Part shown: positions 9,002 to 18,204 of the stretch, in pieces
Layout of the letters: every line of letters starts with the position of its first letter
Position numbering within the stretch: position 1 is the stretch's first letter
Origin: Patescibacteria group bacterium
GTDB lineage: Bacteria > Patescibacteriota > Minisyncoccia > Phycocordibacterales > Phycocordibacteraceae
Assembly (NCBI GenBank): GCA_018826905.1
Contig: JAHJYC010000005.1
Span: forward strand, 1-46,680
DNA length: 46,680 nt
Direction: 5' to 3'
The notes under the pieces: model-generated
Seen by the model: only the letters and a program-made list of their open reading frames with translations
Database searches by the model: none
What the model was told of the DNA's origin: nothing
Made by a program: the position numbers and the translations under genes

Positions 9002-10639
9002 ATGGAGAATCCTGAGCGCGTCACGTACTTTGCAGCAACAGATTCACGCGGGAAGCGTGTGCCGTTTGGCATAAAGGCAAAGGACCGTGCACGCCACATG
9101 TATGTCATCGGAAAGACGGGTATGGGTAAATCAACCCTGCTTGAGAACATGGCCATTCAGGACATTCGTAACGGAGAGGGAATGGCCTTCATTGACCCGC
9201 ACGGAAGTGCAGTAGAGAAGCTTCTAGACTTCATTCCAGAGAACCGTATTAAGGACGTTGTGTATTTTGCACCGTTTGATCTGGAACAGCCAATGGCGTT
9301 TAACGTTATGGAGGACGTTGGGTATGACAAGCGTCATCTCGTAGTGTCTGGCCTCATGGCTACCTTTAAAAAGATCTGGGAGGATGCGTGGTCTGCTCGT
9401 ATGGAGTACATCCTCACAAATACACTCCTCGCGCTCTTGGAGTATCCAGACGCAACGCTTCTTGGCGTGAATCGCATGTATACGGATAAGGGATACAGAA
9501 AGAAAGTTGTAGATAACGTAAAGGATCCTGTTGTTAAAGATTTCTGGACTAAGGAGTTTGCAAACTATGGAGACCGGTACACGCAGGAAGCAACGCCTGC
9601 CATTCAGAACAAGATTGGGCAGTTCACCGGAAACCCTCTCATCCGCAACATCATTGGGCAGCCCGACTCCTCATTTGATATTCGTACCCTCATGGATGAG
9701 CGGAAGATTCTTCTCATCAATCTTTCAAAGGGACTTGTGGGAGACACGAACATGCAGTTGCTTGGGTCTATGCTCACGACTCGTATTTTCCTTGCGGCAA
9801 TGAGTAGAGCAAACCTGCCTGCGCATGAGCTTGCACGCGCACCGAACTTCTACTTTTATGTGGATGAGTTCCAGAACTTTGCGAACCAGACATTCTCAGA
9901 GATTTTGTCTGAGGCTCGTAAGTACCATTTGAATTTGTTGCTTGCGCACCAGTATGTTGCCCAAATGGAAGAGGAAGTGCAGGCGGCGGTGTTTGGAAAC
10001 GTGGGGACCACCGTTGCATTCCGTGTCGGTCCATTGGACGCAGAACTCTTGGAGAAAGTGTTTACGCCTGAGTTTTTGCAGGAGGATCTTGTTAACCTTG
10101 GCTTTGCGCAGGTATATCTTTCTCTCATGATTGATGGAATTGGTTCACGCCCGTTCTCTGGTATTACGATCCCTCCAATTGAAGCACCACAGAATTCCTA
10201 TAGAAAAGAGGTTATAGAGCACTCACGTACTGTGTTTGGAACTAAAAGAGCGCTTATTGAAGAGCGGGTACAGACTGAATACACAGAGGTGCATGAGCAA
10301 GGACCGAAGGAAGAGCCTAAACCAAAAACACAGAACTCTCCAAAAGCACCACAGAAAAGTCCAGATCGTCCTGTCCAGAAGCAAAAGCCACGGCCTGAGC
10401 CTGCTGGAAAAGCAAAGACTGCTTCAGACTTGAAAGAGATTTTACGAGCAACGATAGCAGCAGCCGAGAAGGATACGGAAAAGAAACAGCACTCCAAGAA
10501 GGAGGTGCTCCAGAACACTCTAAAGGAGGTTGCCGCACAAACGCCTCCTCAGAAGCAAAAGCCACAAAATCCTTCTCCAGCTCAATCAGTGTTTGAAGTT
10601 CCTGAAGAGACACTCCGCTCTATCTTTAAGGATGTCTAG
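9002..10639 (+). CDS. VirD4/TraD/HerA-like ATPase
   Basis: 545 residues. The Walker A motif is GKTGMGKS at residues 37-44, followed by FIDPHG (63-68), and the Walker B is FYFYVDEFQNF at about 282-292; HQYVAQM follows and ITIPP closes the ATPase domain near 388. This is the type IV secretion coupling-protein/HerA FtsK-like superfamily, which pumps DNA or protein through membranes. Unlike VirD4 it has no N-terminal membrane helices and begins directly with the nucleotide-binding domain. The tail (~410-545) is Lys/Pro/Gln/Glu-rich and low in complexity, likely disordered or coiled. Such soluble coupling-like ATPases are common in CPR genomes; a role in DNA uptake or type IV pili is possible but not shown here. 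The stop overlaps the next start by 8 bases. Confidence 0.88.
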   Translation: MENPERVTYFAATDSRGKRVPFGIKAKDRARHMYVIGKTGMGKSTLLENMAIQDIRNGEGMAFIDPHGSAVEKLLDFIPENRIKDVVYFAPFDLEQPMAFNVMEDVGYDKRHLVVSGLMATFKKIWEDAWSARMEYILTNTLLALLEYPDATLLGVNRMYTDKGYRKKVVDNVKDPVVKDFWTKEFANYGDRYTQEATPAIQNKIGQFTGNPLIRNIIGQPDSSFDIRTLMDERKILLINLSKGLVGDTNMQLLGSMLTTRIFLAAMSRANLPAHELARAPNFYFYVDEFQNFANQTFSEILSEARKYHLNLLLAHQYVAQMEEEVQAAVFGNVGTTVAFRVGPLDAELLEKVFTPEFLQEDLVNLGFAQVYLSLMIDGIGSRPFSGITIPPIEAPQNSYRKEVIEHSRTVFGTKRALIEERVQTEYTEVHEQGPKEEPKPKTQNSPKAPQKSPDRPVQKQKPRPEPAGKAKTASDLKEILRATIAAAEKDTEKKQHSKKEVLQNTLKEVAAQTPPQKQKPQNPSPAQSVFEVPEETLRSIFKDV

Positions 10640-11939
10640 ATACCTCTTGCTACTCGTTCTTTTAGGAACAGGACTTCTCGCTCCTAGGTATACTCATGCA
10701 GCAGTGCTTATTAGCGAAATAGCGTGGATGGGAACTTCCGTTGATAACGGAAGTTTTTGCGAATGGGTGGAGCTCCAAAACACCGGAGAAGAGGAAGTGT
10801 CTCTTTCAGGATGGAAACTAAAGACAGATGACGGAGGAATGTCTGTCCCGCTTTCAGGACGCATAGGACCTGGTGCGTATTATTTAATTGTACGTGCAAC
10901 ACCAAGTGCCTGTCCTGACCCGGTGCCGAGTGTGGAGGAGGATCTGAAATATACTTTTGGAGGAGGCCTCTCAAATGCAGGAGAGAAGCTCGTGTTGTCT
11001 TCTCCTGAGGGCAGCGTAGAAACTATTGATGCGTCCTCAGGATGGGAGAAGGTTGTGGGCGGAGATAGTACTCGCAAACTCACCGCGCAGAGAACTCTTG
11101 AAGGGTGGGTAACTGCAGTGGCGACTCCACGTGCAGCAAATGCAACAGAATCGGTGGTAACTGAAAGTACTTCTTCTACATCAGGAAGTAGTACGTCAAC
11201 AAAGAAGGCTCCTGCAAACCCGGTCCCTACATTTTATATTGAGGCGGGTGGAGACCGCGTCGTATCTACACGCGCCCATGTTTCGTATGTGCCTGTTATC
11301 TACGATAGTGAAGGGAGGTTGGTCCGTAGTGCCTATACGACGTGGGCGTTTGGAGACGGCAGCAAACACACCGGAGCGAAGGCACTTCACGCGTATAGAG
11401 AATCTGGGGAGTATCTTGTGGTAATTCGCGCACAACAAGGGTACAGTTCTGGACTCACTTCCTTTGTCGTAACAGCAGATACGGCTGATATTGAAATCTC
11501 TGCACTCTCTGAAAAGGGTGTGTCGCTTACTAGCAAAGACACCCGCATACTAGATCTGTCTCAGTATCAATTGGTATCGGGTGAAGAGTCGTTTTTAATC
11601 CCAAACGATACACAGATACTACCCGGACGCACCGTTATATTTCCTCCAGAAGTTACGGGGCTCGCAACAACTTCCTTAGAGATGACGCTCCAGTATCCTA
11701 GTGGGGAAGTTTTGCATGAGTACCGCACGCAACCTCTTCCCGAGGACGTGAGTACTATATATATGAAGGAGATCGCTTTGCCAGAAACAACAGAAATCAA
11801 GTATGAGGAGCACGAAGTAGAAGCTCCCGCCCAGGCAGTACGCTCTGTCGGGGCGGGAGCGCTGTCATTTCAGCGCCTCATAAGGAGTTTCTGGCCTGAT
11901 TGGACTCCATATCGTACTCTTTCTAGACTATATCCATGA
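10632..11939 (+). CDS. Secreted lamin-tail-domain and PKD-like protein
   Basis: 435 residues from the ATG at 10632, which overlaps the upstream stop. A signal peptide (residues ~1-22, ending THA before AVLISEIAW) directs export. Residues ~23-170 form a lamin-tail domain: VLISEIAWMGT, EWVELQNTG, LSGWKLKTDDGG, GPGAYYLIVR. A Ser/Thr-rich linker (~178-200) follows, then a PKD-like beta domain (~205-290) with WAFGDGSKHTG and HAYRESGEYLVVI. The remaining ~140 residues contain a second lamin-tail-like beta segment (ISALSEKGVSLTSKDTRILDLSQY, then GRTVIFPPE). The end is basic and aromatic without a clear membrane anchor. Probably a cell-surface protein; ATGA overlap with the epimerase fusion gene links it to the glycan locus. 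Confidence 0.85.
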   Translation: MSRYLLLLVLLGTGLLAPRYTHAAVLISEIAWMGTSVDNGSFCEWVELQNTGEEEVSLSGWKLKTDDGGMSVPLSGRIGPGAYYLIVRATPSACPDPVPSVEEDLKYTFGGGLSNAGEKLVLSSPEGSVETIDASSGWEKVVGGDSTRKLTAQRTLEGWVTAVATPRAANATESVVTESTSSTSGSSTSTKKAPANPVPTFYIEAGGDRVVSTRAHVSYVPVIYDSEGRLVRSAYTTWAFGDGSKHTGAKALHAYRESGEYLVVIRAQQGYSSGLTSFVVTADTADIEISALSEKGVSLTSKDTRILDLSQYQLVSGEESFLIPNDTQILPGRTVIFPPEVTGLATTSLEMTLQYPSGEVLHEYRTQPLPEDVSTIYMKEIALPETTEIKYEEHEVEAPAQAVRSVGAGALSFQRLIRSFWPDWTPYRTLSRLYP

Positions 11940-13381
11940 GTAAATTGATAGTGGTTACGGGAGGAGCTGGGTTCGTAGGAACTCATTTGTGCAAAAAGCT
12001 CCAAGAACAAGGACACCAAGTTATCTCACTAGATAACTATTTTACTGGTAGTCGTGAGAACCATGTTTCTGGAGTTGAGTATCGGGAGGGGCACACTAAG
12101 GACATTGAATCTCTCATCCCCGAGTCTCCTGACCTTGTGTATCACCTTGGAGAGTACTCTCGTGTTGAGAAAAGCTTTGAAGACATTGAGACAGTGTGGG
12201 ATTTAAATAAAACAGGAACATTTGCGGTGCTTGAGTTTGTAAGAAGGAGAGGGGCTAAGATTGTGTATGCAGGGTCTTCTACAAAGTTTGCAGACGAAGG
12301 GTTTGGGAAAGACCAGAGTCCTTATGCATGGACCAAAGCAACAAACACAGAACTCGTTAAAAACTATGCAGCATGGTACGGAATATCGTATGCCATTACC
12401 TATTTCTATAACGTGTATGGGCCAGGAGAGCGCGCAGGAGCATTTGGAACAGTTATAGAAATATACCGACAGAGTTTTCTTAAGGGACGTCCTCTTGGGG
12501 TGACGCTCCCGGGCACACAGACCCGCAACTTCACCCATGTCTCAGACATTGTGGATGGGTTAGTTCGTGTTGGGGAAGAGGGGGAGGGAGACGAGTTTGG
12601 AATAGGGGATGAGCGCGCATATGCAATCCAGGAGGTTGCTGAATTGTTTGGAGGGAAGACTATTCCGCTTCCTGAACGAGCTGGCAACCGTATGAACTCT
12701 GAAGTTGATACGACGCGTGTTCGTCTGCTTGGGTGGGAGCCGAAGACACATCTGGCAGAGTACATTCAAGAAATACGAGAGAGCGTGGGTATGGTTGAGA
12801 CAAAAGAGACTCGTGTGCTTGTATTTACAACAACCTTCCATCCAATTGCCGGCCCTGCTGAAGAAGCACTACACACTCTTATGGAGAAGATGCCTGACGT
12901 GCAGTTTGATATTGTAACGACGCTCTTTTCAAAGGATGCGAGGAACGTAGCGTCTCCGCTTAAGAACGTAGCAATACATCGTGTTGGGTGGGGCACTCCT
13001 TTGGACAAATACCTGTTGCCATTTCTTGGTGCGAAGGTTGCGAAGGGGCTTGCGAGAGAACATGGGTATCTCTTCTCATGGTCTGTTATGGCAAGCTACG
13101 GAACGCTCGCGGCGCTTTCAGTGAGGAGAAGCGGGAGGATTCCGTTGCTGGTTACACTCGCAGACCAGCATATTGGATGGGTTGAGCGATTGTTCATCCG
13201 TATGGTTATGAGAAAGGATGATCAGGTGTACGCGTCGCTTCCTGATCAAGCGAAGAAGCTTTCTTCACTTAGCGCTCGTATGTCTACGAAGAAATCTTTG
13301 GGAGACGGAGATGCATTTGCGAACCAGGTACGCTTTGCATACGCACAAACATTACAGGCTCAGTACAAAAAGTCTGTATGA
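11936..13381 (+). CDS. NAD-dependent epimerase fused to a GT4 N-terminal domain
   Basis: 481 residues. Residues ~1-285 are an extended short-chain dehydrogenase/epimerase: VTGGAGFVGTHLC (NAD-binding), AGSST and YAWTK (the YxxxK catalytic pair), and RNFTHVSDIVDG. Residues ~294-481 resemble only the N-terminal half of a family-4 glycosyltransferase (VLVFTTTFHPIAGPAEEALH..., IHRVGWG..., FSWSVMASYGTLAAL) and look like a divergent copy of the N-terminal half of the next gene. The C-terminal GT-B domain, with the sugar-nucleotide-binding EX7E motif, is missing. The fused half may be an acceptor-binding or scaffold domain that works with the next enzyme. ATGA overlaps join it to both neighbours. The sugar substrate is unknown. 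Confidence 0.85.
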   Translation: MSKLIVVTGGAGFVGTHLCKKLQEQGHQVISLDNYFTGSRENHVSGVEYREGHTKDIESLIPESPDLVYHLGEYSRVEKSFEDIETVWDLNKTGTFAVLEFVRRRGAKIVYAGSSTKFADEGFGKDQSPYAWTKATNTELVKNYAAWYGISYAITYFYNVYGPGERAGAFGTVIEIYRQSFLKGRPLGVTLPGTQTRNFTHVSDIVDGLVRVGEEGEGDEFGIGDERAYAIQEVAELFGGKTIPLPERAGNRMNSEVDTTRVRLLGWEPKTHLAEYIQEIRESVGMVETKETRVLVFTTTFHPIAGPAEEALHTLMEKMPDVQFDIVTTLFSKDARNVASPLKNVAIHRVGWGTPLDKYLLPFLGAKVAKGLAREHGYLFSWSVMASYGTLAALSVRRSGRIPLLVTLADQHIGWVERLFIRMVMRKDDQVYASLPDQAKKLSSLSARMSTKKSLGDGDAFANQVRFAYAQTLQAQYKKSV

Positions 13382-14586
13382 AGAAAGTCCTTATTTTCTC
13401 TTTGAATTACTACCCGCGTTTTATCGGGGGAGCTGAGGTAGCCATAAAGGAGATAACAGATCGCATCTCTCCAGAAGAGATTGAGTTCCACATGGTAACG
13501 CTACGGTTTGATTCGGAACTTCCAAAGACGGAGAAGATTGGGAACGTCATCGTGCACCGTATTGGTCCTACCGTTTCTGCGCCTACTATAGCGGACCTTA
13601 AGAAGTTCCCGCTTCATTTGAATAAACATCTGTATCAGTTCATTGCAGCAGTTGCAGCGATGCGGTTGCATGCGAGATACAAGTTTGATGGAACGTGGGC
13701 CATGATGGCACACTCCTGTGCTATCCCTGCCGGACTCTTTAAGTTCTTTACACCAAAGGTTAAGTATTTGCTTACGCTGCAAGAGGGAGATCCGCCAGAA
13801 CATATTGAACGGCTCGCAAAGCCAGTGTGGCCCTTGTTTAAACAGGGCTTCACGAAAGCTGATGCGCTCCAGCCTATTTCAACGTTTCTTCTTATGTGGG
13901 GGAAGCGTATGGGTTTCTCTGGAGAAGCAGAAGTTATTCCAAATGCAGTTGATATGGAGCGCTTCACAAAGGAGTACTCATCTTCTTTGATACAGGAGAT
14001 GAAAGAAAAACTTGGCAAGAAAGAAGGAGATGTCTTTTTAGTTACCACCTCTCGCCTCGTACACAAGAATGGCGTTGATGATGTTATTCGTGCGCTTCCT
14101 CAACTTCCAGAAAATGTTTCATTCCTTATATATGGTATTGGTCCAGACGAGGAGATGTTGCAAGAACTTGCACAAGAACTTGGAGTTTCTGAGCGTGCAC
14201 GCTTTATGGGTCAGATAGGACACGAAGAGATGCCGCTCATGCTTAAGGCATGTGATATTTTCATTCGTCCGTCACGTTCAGAAGGGATGGGCAACTCATT
14301 TGTTGAAGCAATGGCAGCAAAACTTCCTGTTATAGCAACGCAAGAGGGAGGCATTGCAGACTTCTTGTTTGATGCAGAACGAAATCCGGAGAAACCAACA
14401 ACAGGGTGGGCTGTTGATGCGGATAGTCCTGAGGACATTGTCCGCGCGGTGCAATCAATTATTGAACATCCCGAAAAGGTACAGACAGTTGGAGAGACAG
14501 CGCTCATGATGGTAACGGATCGGTATGATTGGGCAAAAGTAGCCATTTCTATGCGGGAGCTCTTTAATCGCATGCTCGCGGGGTAA
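13378..14586 (+). CDS. Glycosyltransferase family 4
   Basis: 402 residues, a complete GT-B enzyme. The N-terminal domain starts with VLIFSLNYYPRFIGGAE, a typical GT4 donor/acceptor opening. The C-terminal domain has VIPNAVDMERF (~195), VTTSRLVHKNGVDDVIRAL (~222) and the EX7E motif in SEGMGNSFVEAMAAKLPVIA (~301). It transfers a sugar from an activated donor to a growing glycan at the cytoplasmic face of the membrane; donor and acceptor cannot be told. It overlaps the epimerase fusion by four bases and is followed closely by two more GT4 genes, which suggests that these enzymes add successive sugars. Confidence 0.93.
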   Translation: MKKVLIFSLNYYPRFIGGAEVAIKEITDRISPEEIEFHMVTLRFDSELPKTEKIGNVIVHRIGPTVSAPTIADLKKFPLHLNKHLYQFIAAVAAMRLHARYKFDGTWAMMAHSCAIPAGLFKFFTPKVKYLLTLQEGDPPEHIERLAKPVWPLFKQGFTKADALQPISTFLLMWGKRMGFSGEAEVIPNAVDMERFTKEYSSSLIQEMKEKLGKKEGDVFLVTTSRLVHKNGVDDVIRALPQLPENVSFLIYGIGPDEEMLQELAQELGVSERARFMGQIGHEEMPLMLKACDIFIRPSRSEGMGNSFVEAMAAKLPVIATQEGGIADFLFDAERNPEKPTTGWAVDADSPEDIVRAVQSIIEHPEKVQTVGETALMMVTDRYDWAKVAISMRELFNRMLAG

Positions 14587-14595
14587 CATAGAGAT

Positions 14596-15693
14596 ATGCG
14601 TCTCCTTGTTGCAACACCGCTGTACCCGCCTGATATTGGAGGACCTGCGACATATGCGAAGTTGCTTGAAGAAGGACTTCCTGAATTAGGTATTCAAGTG
14701 GCTATCGCAAAGTTTGGGGCAGTGCGTAGATATCCAAAGATTGTCAGACATATTGCGTACTTCATTCTTCTATTGAGAGCTGGAAGGGATGCAGATGTAT
14801 TGTATGCATTGGATCCAGTTTCAACTGGGTTCCCAACAGCACTGGCGGCAAAGGTGTTGAGAAAGCCCTTTGCGGTAAAGATTGTGGGAGATTATGCCTG
14901 GGAACAAGGGAAGCAACGATTTGGAGTGCATCAACCTCTGGATGAGTTTGTGCGCACAACACAGCGGTCGCCTGGAGTAGTGTTTTTCCAAAAGGTACAG
15001 CTGTGGGTAGCAAGACAAGCAAGAGTAGTACTCGTCCCAAGCGAGTACCTTAAGGGGATTGTCGGACTGTGGGGTATTCCACTTGAACACGTGCGAGTGG
15101 TATTTAATGCTGTATCAATAGTGAAACCTGGCATTGTTCCAGACAGTGCTGCTCTTTCTCGTCCCCGTATCGTTTCAGTAGGGAGACTCGTGCCTTGGAA
15201 GGGAATGGGAGGAATTATTGATGCCATGGTGAAGGTGCGCGAAAAGTTTCCAGCTGCGTCACTCACCATTGCGGGTGATGGACCTGATAAGAAGGATTTG
15301 GAACGGTACGCTAGTGCACGATTGAAGAGTGCCTTCACCTTTACAGGAGCATTGCCTCATGAAGATGTTCTCGCTCTTTTAAGGGAAGCGGATGTCTTTG
15401 CCATTAACTCTTCGTATGAGGGACTCTCGCACTTACTTATAGAGGCACAGATGATTGGTACTCCAACTGTCGCAACGAATGTTGGAGGGAATCCAGAAGT
15501 TATCTCTAATGGAGAAAACGGATTGCTTGTTACAAGTGGAGACAGGGAAGAACTCGCAGACGCAATTACGACACTTGCCGAGAACACAGAGGTTGCTGCC
15601 GCTTTTCACGTTCGTGCGAAAGAACAGAGTGTTCGGTTTTCTGTTAAGGCCATGCTAGACGGAACAAAAAGGGTATTAGAGACCTGCGTATGA
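14596..15693 (+). CDS. Glycosyltransferase family 4
   Basis: 365 residues. The GT4 opening is LLVATPLYPPDIGGPATYAKLL, with a hydrophobic patch around residues 50-60 (HIAYFILLLRAG) that could touch the membrane. The C-terminal domain has VVFNAVSIVKPG, VSVGRLVPWKGMGGIIDAM, TIAGDGPDKKDL and the EX7E motif in YEGLSHLLIEAQMIGTP. The start lies 9 bases after the upstream stop without a Shine-Dalgarno site; the stop overlaps the next gene by four bases. Role as for its neighbours: one step in assembly of a surface glycan. Confidence 0.93.
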   Translation: MRLLVATPLYPPDIGGPATYAKLLEEGLPELGIQVAIAKFGAVRRYPKIVRHIAYFILLLRAGRDADVLYALDPVSTGFPTALAAKVLRKPFAVKIVGDYAWEQGKQRFGVHQPLDEFVRTTQRSPGVVFFQKVQLWVARQARVVLVPSEYLKGIVGLWGIPLEHVRVVFNAVSIVKPGIVPDSAALSRPRIVSVGRLVPWKGMGGIIDAMVKVREKFPAASLTIAGDGPDKKDLERYASARLKSAFTFTGALPHEDVLALLREADVFAINSSYEGLSHLLIEAQMIGTPTVATNVGGNPEVISNGENGLLVTSGDREELADAITTLAENTEVAAAFHVRAKEQSVRFSVKAMLDGTKRVLETCV

Positions 15694-16832
15694 ATGCACT
15701 CTTTGTATCAAGCGACCAGAAGATTCTAGACGAGACAAGTTCCGTGCATGCTCGCATGCAGGAATACGCTAAGGAGATTGGAATATTGCATATTGTGTTA
15801 CGCGGAAAGAAGAAGGAGGTAGTTAGTTCAGGAGCACTCACTGTACATAGTTTTCCATTAGGAAAGATTGGTGCACTGTTGTTTCTCCCAAAAGAAGTGC
15901 GGAAACTGATAAAAGACCACTCAATTGAGGTTGTGTCTGCACAGGATCCTTTTGAACACGGGTGGATTGCGCTAAAGGCAGTGCAGGGCACAAACGCGGC
16001 ACTTCATTTGCAGGTGCATACTGATTTCCTCTCACCTTGGTTTACAAAGAGTCACTCACTCCGTTCTGAGACAGTGCGTATGCCGTTGTTAAACAAAGTA
16101 CGCAGACATATTGCTGACAGAGTTATTCCGAAGGCTCAGGGTATTCGTGTAGTCTCTGAGCGAATTGGAGATTCTTTGCGCGAAAAGTATGGAGCAGGTA
16201 TTCCTGACCCAGTTGTTATTCCTATTGAGGTGCCTAAAGAGATGCCTGCACCAATTGAACTTACACCGCATAACTTTACGTTTGCTCTTATGGCGGCAAG
16301 TAGACTAGAACCTGAGAAGCGGATTGAAGACATACTTACAGCCATAGCTCAAATTAATGCTCGCTACCCAAGTGTTGGGCTCGTGCTTGTTGGCGGAGGG
16401 AGTGAGAGGAAGAAACTTGAGGCACATGCAAGGCGACTAAAGATAGAGAATAAAGTTGTTTTTCTCGGCGAGAAGTCTCCGGAAGAGACAAGAGGGCTCA
16501 TGCAGAGCGCACATGCATTTATTCAGGCGAGTGCGTATGAGGGGTATGGACGATCGCTCGTTGAGGCAGCCCTTGCAGGGATACCTATCATTACAACTGA
16601 TGTTGGAATTGTCGGAGAAGTATTTGAGGGATATACAGAAGTGCTGTCTGCGCCCGTAGCGGACCCGGCAGCACTTGCCGTGCATATTGTGGGGCTCGTG
16701 GAGGACCAGCAGGCCCGTAAAATGCTCGCCATAGGGGCTAAAACGGTCGCTCTAAGGCATTTAGAGGCTTCAGAAGGGGTTCCAGCACGTATTGCCCAAA
16801 ACCTTGCCGAAGCGACCAAAACACGCTACTAA
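15690..16832 (+). CDS. Glycosyltransferase family 4
   Basis: 380 residues. The N-terminal domain is less typical (MNALFVSSDQKILDETSSVHARMQEY) but has the GT-B pattern with VVSAQDPFEHGWIALK near residue 78. The C-terminal domain has LMAASRLEPEKRIEDIL, LVLVGGGSERKKL and the EX7E motif in YEGYGRSLVEAALAGIPIITTDVG. It is the last gene of the epimerase-GT-GT-GT block before the glmM promoter. Donor and acceptor are unknown. Confidence 0.92.
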   Translation: MNALFVSSDQKILDETSSVHARMQEYAKEIGILHIVLRGKKKEVVSSGALTVHSFPLGKIGALLFLPKEVRKLIKDHSIEVVSAQDPFEHGWIALKAVQGTNAALHLQVHTDFLSPWFTKSHSLRSETVRMPLLNKVRRHIADRVIPKAQGIRVVSERIGDSLREKYGAGIPDPVVIPIEVPKEMPAPIELTPHNFTFALMAASRLEPEKRIEDILTAIAQINARYPSVGLVLVGGGSERKKLEAHARRLKIENKVVFLGEKSPEETRGLMQSAHAFIQASAYEGYGRSLVEAALAGIPIITTDVGIVGEVFEGYTEVLSAPVADPAALAVHIVGLVEDQQARKMLAIGAKTVALRHLEASEGVPARIAQNLAEATKTRY

Positions 16833-16852
16833 CAGTTACAATAAGGGCTACT

Positions 16853-16860
16853 TATTTAAT
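16853..16860 (+). promoter_or_regulatory. -10 box for glmM, leaderless start
   Basis: TATTTAAT ends 4-6 bases before the glmM ATG at 16865, depending on the hexamer chosen. A second candidate, TACAAT at 16837-16842, would give a leader of about 15 bases. Confidence 0.45.
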
Positions 16861-16864
16861 CTCT

Positions 16865-18202
16865 ATGAATCAACGACGATATTTTGGAACTGATGGTGTG
16901 CGTGGGACTGTTGGCACCAGTCCGCTCACGGCAGACTTCGCGCTTCGTCTGGCAAATGCCGCTGCGCAGGTTCTTACCCCCGAAGGAGGAAGAGTGCTCA
17001 TAGGGAAAGACACCCGTCTTTCTGGCTATATGTTTGAGTCTGCACTTGAGGCAGGGTTCGTTGCTGCTGGAGTTGATGCAGTACTCATTGGCCCGCTCCC
17101 TACTCCAGGTATTGCGTATATGACGATGCTTCTTGAGTGCGATTTTGGTGTGGTGATTAGCGCATCACATAATAAGTACGATGATAACGGTATTAAATTC
17201 TTTGATAAGAATGGAGAGAAGATTTCAGATGATCTGGAGCTTCAAATTGAGAAGCTTCTTGAAGAAGAGCCAATAACGAGAGAGTCACGTCGTCTGGGGC
17301 GTGCTTCTCGCGTGGATAAGATGCGTACGAAGTATCAAGACTTCTGTGCATCAACAGTACCCGAGGATATGACACTAGAGGGGTTCCGTCTTGTTGTTGA
17401 TTGTGCCAATGGTGCAGGGTACAAAGTAGCACCCCGTGTCTTTGCAGACCTTGGTGCAGATATCGTTCCAATAGGAACGTCTCCTAACGGAAGAAACATT
17501 AATGAAGGGTGTGGATCTACAGAACCTGAGTTGCTTCGGCATCTTGTTCCTGGAGTGAAGGCTGATGCAGGAATCGCCCTTGATGGAGATGGAGATCGTA
17601 TTGTCATGGTTGATGCTGAAGGAAATCTTGTAGACGGAGATCAAATTCTATACATCCTTGCAAAAGAGCGGGTTGAGACAGGAACTCTGAATGGTCCTGT
17701 TGTCGGAACAGTTATGAGTAACCTTGGACTAGAAAACGCAATTGTTGCGCTTGGCATCCCTTTCTTGCGTGCGAAGGTGGGGGATCGGTATGTTCTTGAG
17801 ATGCTCCGAAAGGAAGGAGGAGTACTCGGAGGAGAGCCATCTGGACATGTACTCACTCTAGACAAGACCACGACAGGCGACGCCATTGTTGTGGCGCTTC
17901 AGGTGCTTGCTGCAATGAAGCGTACAGGGAAGTCTCTCAAAGAACTTGCTGAGGGCATGCAGCACACTCCTCAGGTTATGGTGAATGTGCGTCTTTCTGA
18001 AAAGTTTAATCCGAATGATTCAGAAATGGTTCAGAGTGAAGTTGCGCTCGTAACAAAAGAGCTTGGAGCAAGTGGGCGTGTGGTACTCCGTGCTTCAGGT
18101 ACAGAGCCATTGGTACGGGTTATGGTTGAGGCAGAGGATGCGGGAGTAGCAAAAGAACAGGCAGAGCGTTTAGCAGAAGTGGTGCGTAATGCAGCTGGAT
18201 AG
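16865..18202 (+). CDS. glmM: Phosphoglucosamine mutase
   Basis: 445 residues, the standard GlmM length. It converts glucosamine-6-phosphate to glucosamine-1-phosphate for UDP-GlcNAc, the source of peptidoglycan and other amino sugars. Motifs: RRYFGTDGVRGTVG at the N-terminus, the active-site serine loop SASHNKYDDNGIKFF with Ser101 as the phosphorylated residue, the magnesium loop LDGDGDR (~239-245), the sugar loop GGEPSGH (~320) and the phosphate loop RASGTEPLVRVMVE near the C-terminus. GlmM is favoured over phosphomannomutase by the RYFGTDGVRG start and ISASHN form. Followed with a 2-base gap by the dehydrogenase-like gene. Confidence 0.95.
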   Translation: MNQRRYFGTDGVRGTVGTSPLTADFALRLANAAAQVLTPEGGRVLIGKDTRLSGYMFESALEAGFVAAGVDAVLIGPLPTPGIAYMTMLLECDFGVVISASHNKYDDNGIKFFDKNGEKISDDLELQIEKLLEEEPITRESRRLGRASRVDKMRTKYQDFCASTVPEDMTLEGFRLVVDCANGAGYKVAPRVFADLGADIVPIGTSPNGRNINEGCGSTEPELLRHLVPGVKADAGIALDGDGDRIVMVDAEGNLVDGDQILYILAKERVETGTLNGPVVGTVMSNLGLENAIVALGIPFLRAKVGDRYVLEMLRKEGGVLGGEPSGHVLTLDKTTTGDAIVVALQVLAAMKRTGKSLKELAEGMQHTPQVMVNVRLSEKFNPNDSEMVQSEVALVTKELGASGRVVLRASGTEPLVRVMVEAEDAGVAKEQAERLAEVVRNAAG

Positions 18203-18204
18203 TC

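Noticed and set aside
11936-13381. Epimerase and GT4 half as two genes joined by a missed stop
   Set aside because: No stop, start signal or promoter is seen at the joint near residue 290, and the frame continues smoothly.
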